From the NCBI GenBank assembly GCA_017482205.1, contig JAFUNK010000024.1, positions 1-64,000 on the forward strand: DNA of 64,000 nucleotides, read 5' to 3'. Every line of letters starts with the position of its first letter. Position 1 is the stretch's first letter. A program made the position numbers and the translations under genes. Origin of the DNA: Lachnospiraceae bacterium. GTDB lineage: Bacteria; Bacillota; Clostridia; Lachnospirales; Lachnospiraceae. Below, one piece after another: positions 59,577 to 64,000 of the stretch. Below the pieces are notes generated by a model. It searched no databases. It was not told the origin of the DNA and worked only from the letters and a program-made list of their open reading frames with translations.

Positions 59577-61406
59577 ATGAAAAAGACAATGAAGAAACTT
59601 CTTGCTTCTCTTTTTGCAGCAGCTTTAGTTGTTACCGGCTTTAGTGCACCGGCAAACACCATGACTGCAAATGCAGAAGGAGAAACAATGGCGTACCTGA
59701 CCTTTGCAGACAGCTCTTGGTCAGTACAGTGGTGGAATGACGGCAACAGCTATGATCCCGTTGTTTCCAATCAGGCAGAAGTTACCGGTTACGGCACCTA
59801 TACCGTAAGCCTTGACTTCTCCGCAGTTGAAGGTGGCGCACCTGATATCACATTCATGGATGTTGAAATCAGCAATGGTGAAGCTGCTTTCCCTAACAGC
59901 TACATGACAATTGATTCTATTAAGATTAACGGCGAAGACGTTGCTCTGGCAGGAACCCCTTACACATCTTCTGATGATGGCATTGCTACCAGAACCAATC
60001 TGTACAACTCTTGGGTTGCAGATGCTACTACCGTAGAAAATGCACGTACTGCAGACGGTAGCGCAGATGGTATTACTCCCTGCCCCGTAGACAATACTTT
60101 ATACACCGGTATCAACACTGTAGAAGTTACCTTTACTTTAGGTGATGGTGTTCTTTGCAACGCAAGCGCAGGTGCTGGTGAAGCAGTTCTCAGTGAAGAA
60201 TCTTATCCTGCATTCATCGCATTTGGTGGTGACTTAGCAGCAGAAAATGACTGGGGATTCCAGTACTACGGCGATGGCGCTGGTTCTAACGCTGGTGATG
60301 TTGTGGCAACCAATGGCGAAATCAAGAGTGGTGAAACCACAACTCTTAGCTTAGAGTTCCCTTCCGAAGTATTCTATACTTGGTTTACAGCTCCTTGCTT
60401 TGTAGTAGAAGATTCCAGCCTGATTTCCAAAGACAGTACCTTCGATGTTAAGGTATTCTTAGATGGCGAAGAAGTAGCAGTTGATATGGCTGCAGGCGAT
60501 GCTTTCTGGGCAGAAGGTACCGGTGACTATCCTGTTGAGCAGTGCGTACGTATTGCTGGTGGTTACAATGAATGGGGTGGCAAGTACCTTGCAGAATCTC
60601 CTAAGGGATTCACAACCATTACTTTTGAAATCACACCTACCATCTATCTTGCAGCACCTGCTGAAGAAGAAGCTCCTCAGAACGAATTCGATCCTAACGG
60701 TACTTACCACGCATACATTGGTGTTCAGACTCCTACATGGATTTTCCGTAACGCATGGGATGATGCTACATACGGTAAGGATTCCGGATGCTTTGACCAG
60801 CTTGGTTTTGTAGACGGTGACTGGATTGCACAGGGTGGTTCTTTCACTGATGTAGAGATTAACGGAAATGGTACATACACTGTAGCAGTAACCGGTTATG
60901 ATTTCTCCGGTACTTTCCAGGATCAGCCTATCCTGGGTGCAGATGGTTTATTCAACCTGTTATTTGTATCCACTGACCTGCCTGTAAATGATGCAGTAGT
61001 AATCTCCAATGTAGTTCTGAAGATGGACGGCAAGGAAATTGTTACTCAGGCAGAAGCTTTCCCTGATCCTGATTCCAAGGAAGTTCAGAAGTTCCTCTTA
61101 GCTAATATCTGGAACAACGAAATTTCCGCACTGCCTTACTATGCAGCACCTACAAACAGCATCGAAATCAGCTTCGACGTAAGCGGTTTTGCAAATGATG
61201 CAGTTCAGGCAGCTCCCGAAGCAACCGAAGCACCTGCAGCTACAGAAGCACCTGCAGCAACAGATGCTCCCGCAGCAACTGAAGCACCTGCAGAAGAAGG
61301 CGGCAGCAACACCGGTCTTATCATCGGTATCGTTGTAGCAGTTGTAGCAGTAGTTGCAATCGCAGCAGGCGTAGTAGTTGGTAAGAAGAAAAAAGCTTCC
61401 AAGTAA
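59577..61406 (+). CDS. Surface-anchored protein, possible carbohydrate-binding modules
   Basis: The 609-residue protein has a signal peptide (cleavage near NANA) and two to three beta-rich modules. They share motifs such as NGNGTYTVAVTGYDFSG and GYGTYTVSLDFS, followed by a partner VLKMDGKEI / IKINGEDVA strand. A repetitive stalk of EAPAAT units and a C-terminal membrane segment ending in KKKKASK complete it. Tryptophan-rich stretches (SSWSVQWWNDG) suggest sugar binding. The very regular codon use, strong site (GGAGGG) and structured leader suggest high expression. Its place between a glycan-sensing kinase and sugar permeases points to glycan capture. No family is recognised with certainty. 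Confidence 0.65.
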   Translation: MKKTMKKLLASLFAAALVVTGFSAPANTMTANAEGETMAYLTFADSSWSVQWWNDGNSYDPVVSNQAEVTGYGTYTVSLDFSAVEGGAPDITFMDVEISNGEAAFPNSYMTIDSIKINGEDVALAGTPYTSSDDGIATRTNLYNSWVADATTVENARTADGSADGITPCPVDNTLYTGINTVEVTFTLGDGVLCNASAGAGEAVLSEESYPAFIAFGGDLAAENDWGFQYYGDGAGSNAGDVVATNGEIKSGETTTLSLEFPSEVFYTWFTAPCFVVEDSSLISKDSTFDVKVFLDGEEVAVDMAAGDAFWAEGTGDYPVEQCVRIAGGYNEWGGKYLAESPKGFTTITFEITPTIYLAAPAEEEAPQNEFDPNGTYHAYIGVQTPTWIFRNAWDDATYGKDSGCFDQLGFVDGDWIAQGGSFTDVEINGNGTYTVAVTGYDFSGTFQDQPILGADGLFNLLFVSTDLPVNDAVVISNVVLKMDGKEIVTQAEAFPDPDSKEVQKFLLANIWNNEISALPYYAAPTNSIEISFDVSGFANDAVQAAPEATEAPAATEAPAATDAPAATEAPAEEGGSNTGLIIGIVVAVVAVVAIAAGVVVGKKKKASK

Positions 61407-61439
61407 TTATAATTTGATATAGTTATAATAATAGCTGAT

Positions 61440-61475
61440 AAATCCCTCGGAACATGTTCCGGGGGATTTTTATGT
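61440..61475 (+). terminator. Intrinsic terminator after the surface-protein gene
   Basis: AAATCCC-T-CGGAAC pairs with GTTCCG-G-GGGATTT around a 2-base centre. TTTTT follows. It is a strong terminator that separates the gene from the permease genes. Confidence 0.88.
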
Positions 61476-61631
61476 GTGCGCCTAGCGCTCCCGACAAAAA
61501 GTTACTGTATTTTTTATCAAGTATTTACGGTATCTTTAGAAACGTCTTTTTTGTATAATGTTAATAAGTTCACATAGTATGTGTTTTGGTATGCATAGAT
61601 ACCGGATAACACAGAAACAGGGAGGTAAAGA

Positions 61632-63086
61632 ATGGAAAAAAACAAGACAGGAAAGGAAAGAATAGCCGGCTATATCTATTATGTGGCACGTATCGGTGTG
61701 TTACTTTCGATAGTAATGATGTTCTTTCCGGGACTTAATCCGGCAAAAATTTGTGATTTTGTAAATAAGACAATGTCTCTTTTTACATCAGGTATTTCTT
61801 ACGGTTCTTTGACAGAACAGTGTGTACGTGCGTTTAATCAGGGATGGATTCAGGAATCGTCCTTTATTATTCTCTTTATATCTTCTTTGATTACATGGAT
61901 TGGTATTGCCATTACTGCGGTTATGGGTTGCATGTCCATCGGTAATCTGAAAATGAAGCGTCTCGGTAACTGGTTCGGTATCGGTGGTGCCCTTGTGCAG
62001 ATGTTAGGTTTGGGTGGTATTTACTTAGCATATACACAGGTGGCTGCTACTACCAGACCTGAAAAGGTTATGCCGAATTTTCCGTTACAGAACTGGTTGT
62101 TCTTCTTTGTGATTGCAGTAGTGGTACTGGTAACCACTCTGGTGATTCAGCTTATGCTGCCGAAGCCTGCTGAGGATGCAAAATATGAAATGGAATCCAA
62201 ATTCAAACTGTTTTTGATGTTCCTTCCCTTTGCAGCGCTTTGTTTTGTATTCAGCTATCTGCCTTTGTACGGTTGGAGATATGCATTCTACGACTATCAG
62301 GCAGGCGGTACACTTTCCTCAGAAAACTTTGTAGGCTTCCAGTGGTTCACTATGTTGTTCCAGAATGAAGCGACCAGAAGTGATATTGTCAGAGTTCTTC
62401 GTAATACTTTGGTAATGAGTGGTCTGGGTATTGCAACCAGCTGGTTGCCTATGGCATTTGCTATTTTCCTCTCTGAAATTAAGAGTCAGAGAATGAAGCG
62501 TTTTGTACAGACTTTTGCAACCATTCCTAACTTTATCAGCTGGGTTTTGGTGTATGCGATTGCATTGGCAATCTTTTCTTCCGAAGGTTTTATCAGCAGT
62601 CTGATGGTAAACTCCGGTGCTTGGGAAGCTGGAAAGAACATGCTGATGGGTGATTCCGGACACTGGTTTAAGATGCTGGCGTGGGGTACTTGGAAAGGTG
62701 TAGGCTGGAGTGCCATTATTTACATAGCAGGTATTGCAGGTATTGACCAGCAGCTTTATGAAGCAGCTACCGTAGATGGTGCAGGACGTTTCCAGAAGAT
62801 GTGGCATATTACGTTACCCGGCTTGATTCCTACTTATATGGTTATGCTTCTGATGGCAGTAGCAGGTTGTTTGAGCAACGGTATGGATCAGTACATGGTA
62901 TTCGACAATGCGACCAACACCAATGTAAATATGGTGCTTGACTTGTATGTATACAAACTGGGTATTGTAAACGGAGCAATTCCTTTATCAACTATGATTG
63001 GTATGGTAAAATCAGTAGTCAGTGTGGTATTGTTGTTCCTGGCAAATACCATTTCCAAATTAGTTCGTGGCGAAAGTATTGTATAA
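61632..63086 (+). CDS. Sugar ABC permease, LplB type, with extra N-terminal membrane domain
   Basis: The C-terminal ~290 residues form a normal LplB/YteP-type permease of the oligosaccharide or aldouronate import family. It has FLPFAALCFVFSYLPLYGW and the EAA-loop LYEAATVDGAGRFQKMWHITLPG that contacts the ATPase. In front is an unusual ~190-residue domain with about four to five membrane segments, so the 484-residue protein is much longer than the usual ~300. A TATAAT (61554-61559) lies upstream, and GGGAGG precedes the ATG. It is followed at once by the partner permease. Confidence 0.85.
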   Translation: MEKNKTGKERIAGYIYYVARIGVLLSIVMMFFPGLNPAKICDFVNKTMSLFTSGISYGSLTEQCVRAFNQGWIQESSFIILFISSLITWIGIAITAVMGCMSIGNLKMKRLGNWFGIGGALVQMLGLGGIYLAYTQVAATTRPEKVMPNFPLQNWLFFFVIAVVVLVTTLVIQLMLPKPAEDAKYEMESKFKLFLMFLPFAALCFVFSYLPLYGWRYAFYDYQAGGTLSSENFVGFQWFTMLFQNEATRSDIVRVLRNTLVMSGLGIATSWLPMAFAIFLSEIKSQRMKRFVQTFATIPNFISWVLVYAIALAIFSSEGFISSLMVNSGAWEAGKNMLMGDSGHWFKMLAWGTWKGVGWSAIIYIAGIAGIDQQLYEAATVDGAGRFQKMWHITLPGLIPTYMVMLLMAVAGCLSNGMDQYMVFDNATNTNVNMVLDLYVYKLGIVNGAIPLSTMIGMVKSVVSVVLLFLANTISKLVRGESIV

Positions 63087-63098
63087 GGAGGTGTTAAG

Positions 63099-64000
63099 AT
63101 GGCTAAGACATTACAGGAAAAATTAGATGCAAAAGCAGAAAAAGAATATTACAAAAAGCATAAAAAGTCTTACAAATTAACACCGGGCGATATTGTATTT
63201 AATATTCTTAACTATGCGTTTTTTACCATTTTTACTTTGAGTTGTATTTTCCCGTTTTACTATTTGTTTATCAATACCATTTCATCCAATGATTTGGTAA
63301 GCAAGGGACTGATTAACTTCATCCCCCGTGGTATCAACTTTGACAACTATATCAGCCTTTTAAACGCTGACGAAGTAGGTCAGGCATTCCTGATATCCAT
63401 CGGCAGAACCATTTTGGGTACTGCACTGATGGTTCTGGCTTCTGCGTTTGTAGGATATCTGGTTACCAAGCAGCAGATGTGGCACAGAAAATTCTGGTAT
63501 CGCTTTTTGGTTATTACCATGTACTTCAATGCAGGTACTATTCCCTGGTATTTGAATATGTCCATGCTGGGTCTGACCAACAACTTTATGGCATATATCA
63601 TTCCCGGTATTGTAGCACCTTATAATATTATTCTGGTAAAGACCTATATCGAATCCATTCCGGCGGAGCTGGAAGAAAGTGCTTTTATGGATGGTGCAAG
63701 TTACTTTACTATCTTTAAAAAGATTATATGGCCCTTGTGTATGCCTATTCTGGCAACCATCGCCATCTTCGGTGCGGTAGGTCACTGGAATTCCTATACG
63801 GATTCCCTGATACTCATGCAGAATGCACCGGAACTTTATACCCTGCAGCATAGACTGTATTTGTACCTGACAACGACCACCAACTTAGGTGCGTTGATGA
63901 ATGGTGGTGTCAGCTCATCACAGGCAGAAGCGGTTATGCAGACAGCATTGAATGCGAAGGTTATCAAGTATACCATTTCCATGGTATCAGTTATTCCTAT
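63099..64000 (+). CDS. Sugar ABC permease, LplC/YtcP type (3' end outside window)
   Basis: The ATG at 63099 follows AAGGAGGT, which overlaps the previous stop. The frame stays open to the right edge (~300 residues seen). It has a basic N-terminus, membrane segments including IFTLSCIFPFYYLFINTIS, and the EAA-loop ELEESAFMDGASYFTIFKKIIWPL. VGHWNSYTDSLILM is typical of LplC-like permeases. With the preceding gene it forms the membrane part of an oligosaccharide importer. A solute-binding protein is expected further downstream. Confidence 0.9.
   Translation, partial: MAKTLQEKLDAKAEKEYYKKHKKSYKLTPGDIVFNILNYAFFTIFTLSCIFPFYYLFINTISSNDLVSKGLINFIPRGINFDNYISLLNADEVGQAFLISIGRTILGTALMVLASAFVGYLVTKQQMWHRKFWYRFLVITMYFNAGTIPWYLNMSMLGLTNNFMAYIIPGIVAPYNIILVKTYIESIPAELEESAFMDGASYFTIFKKIIWPLCMPILATIAIFGAVGHWNSYTDSLILMQNAPELYTLQHRLYLYLTTTTNLGALMNGGVSSSQAEAVMQTALNAKVIKYTISMVSVIP

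Noticed and set aside
1-64000. tRNA, rRNA, CRISPR or insertion-sequence genes
   Set aside because: I looked for rRNA-like segments, tRNA-like cloverleafs, transposase genes and repeat arrays and saw none that I could support. A tRNAscan or IS search could still reveal something missed by eye.

Overview
The window looks like chromosome of a low-GC, spore-forming anaerobe of the Clostridia, most likely Lachnospiraceae. The evidence is a FabK-type fatty-acid cluster under a FabT-like regulator, SpmA/SpmB spore maturation genes, a split transketolase, rubrerythrin, a proline T-box, Bce-type modules and an LplB/LplC-type sugar importer beside plant-glycan enzymes. Taxonomy is inferred from gene content only.

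Layout. 1-1400: the 3' end of a polymorphic toxin gene, a small overlapping immunity candidate and a decayed relic. 1600-9850: mraY, then fatty-acid synthesis in two blocks (acpP-fabK; fabD-fabG-fabF-fabZ-nitronate monooxygenase-like-fabH), each block preceded by a FabT-type operator. 10.0-13.3 kb: a sugar-sensor/GGDEF protein and spmAB. 13.4-14.9 kb: a HigBA-like toxin-antitoxin pair whose antitoxin carries a metallopeptidase domain. 14.9-19.0 kb: an AEC transporter, a membrane-anchored Mrr-like nuclease overlapping the fabT-like gene, and a DUF885 protein. 19.3-26.9 kb: split transketolase, AAA/DUF4143 ATPase, XRE regulator, lipoprotein serpin and a PrsA-like foldase. 27-31.7 kb: a complete Bce-type module (regulator, kinase, ATPase, permease) with a candidate BceR box. 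31.8-41.2 kb: GH51 arabinofuranosidase, F420-ligase-like protein, DUF3137 protein, rubrerythrin, HAD phosphatase, a second two-component system and an acetyltransferase. 41.4-50.7 kb: ORF6N-PLD protein, an FtsX-type ABC system, and an XRE regulator in operon with a heterodimeric ABC exporter. 51-54 kb: a lipoprotein and T-box-controlled proS. 54-64 kb: a glycan-use region with esterase, GH31 alpha-xylosidase-like enzyme, YesM-type kinase, abundant-looking surface protein and two sugar permeases, the last cut by the window edge.

The most unusual content lies between genes. (i) Three roughly 180-nt long-hairpin elements share a core, but their outer arms are complementary only within each copy. 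An inner helix changes in a compensating way between copies. All three sit just upstream of a ribosome binding site (fabG, transketolase, serpin). (ii) Six palindromic units, each exactly 35 nt, occur as two triplets 13 kb apart and alternate in orientation. (iii) A set of 28-nt ATAGA/TCTAT units lies at 50.7-51.0 kb. (iv) FabT-like boxes occur both at the fab genes and upstream of the fabT-like gene itself, which points to an autoregulated lipid circuit that includes a nuclease-like protein.
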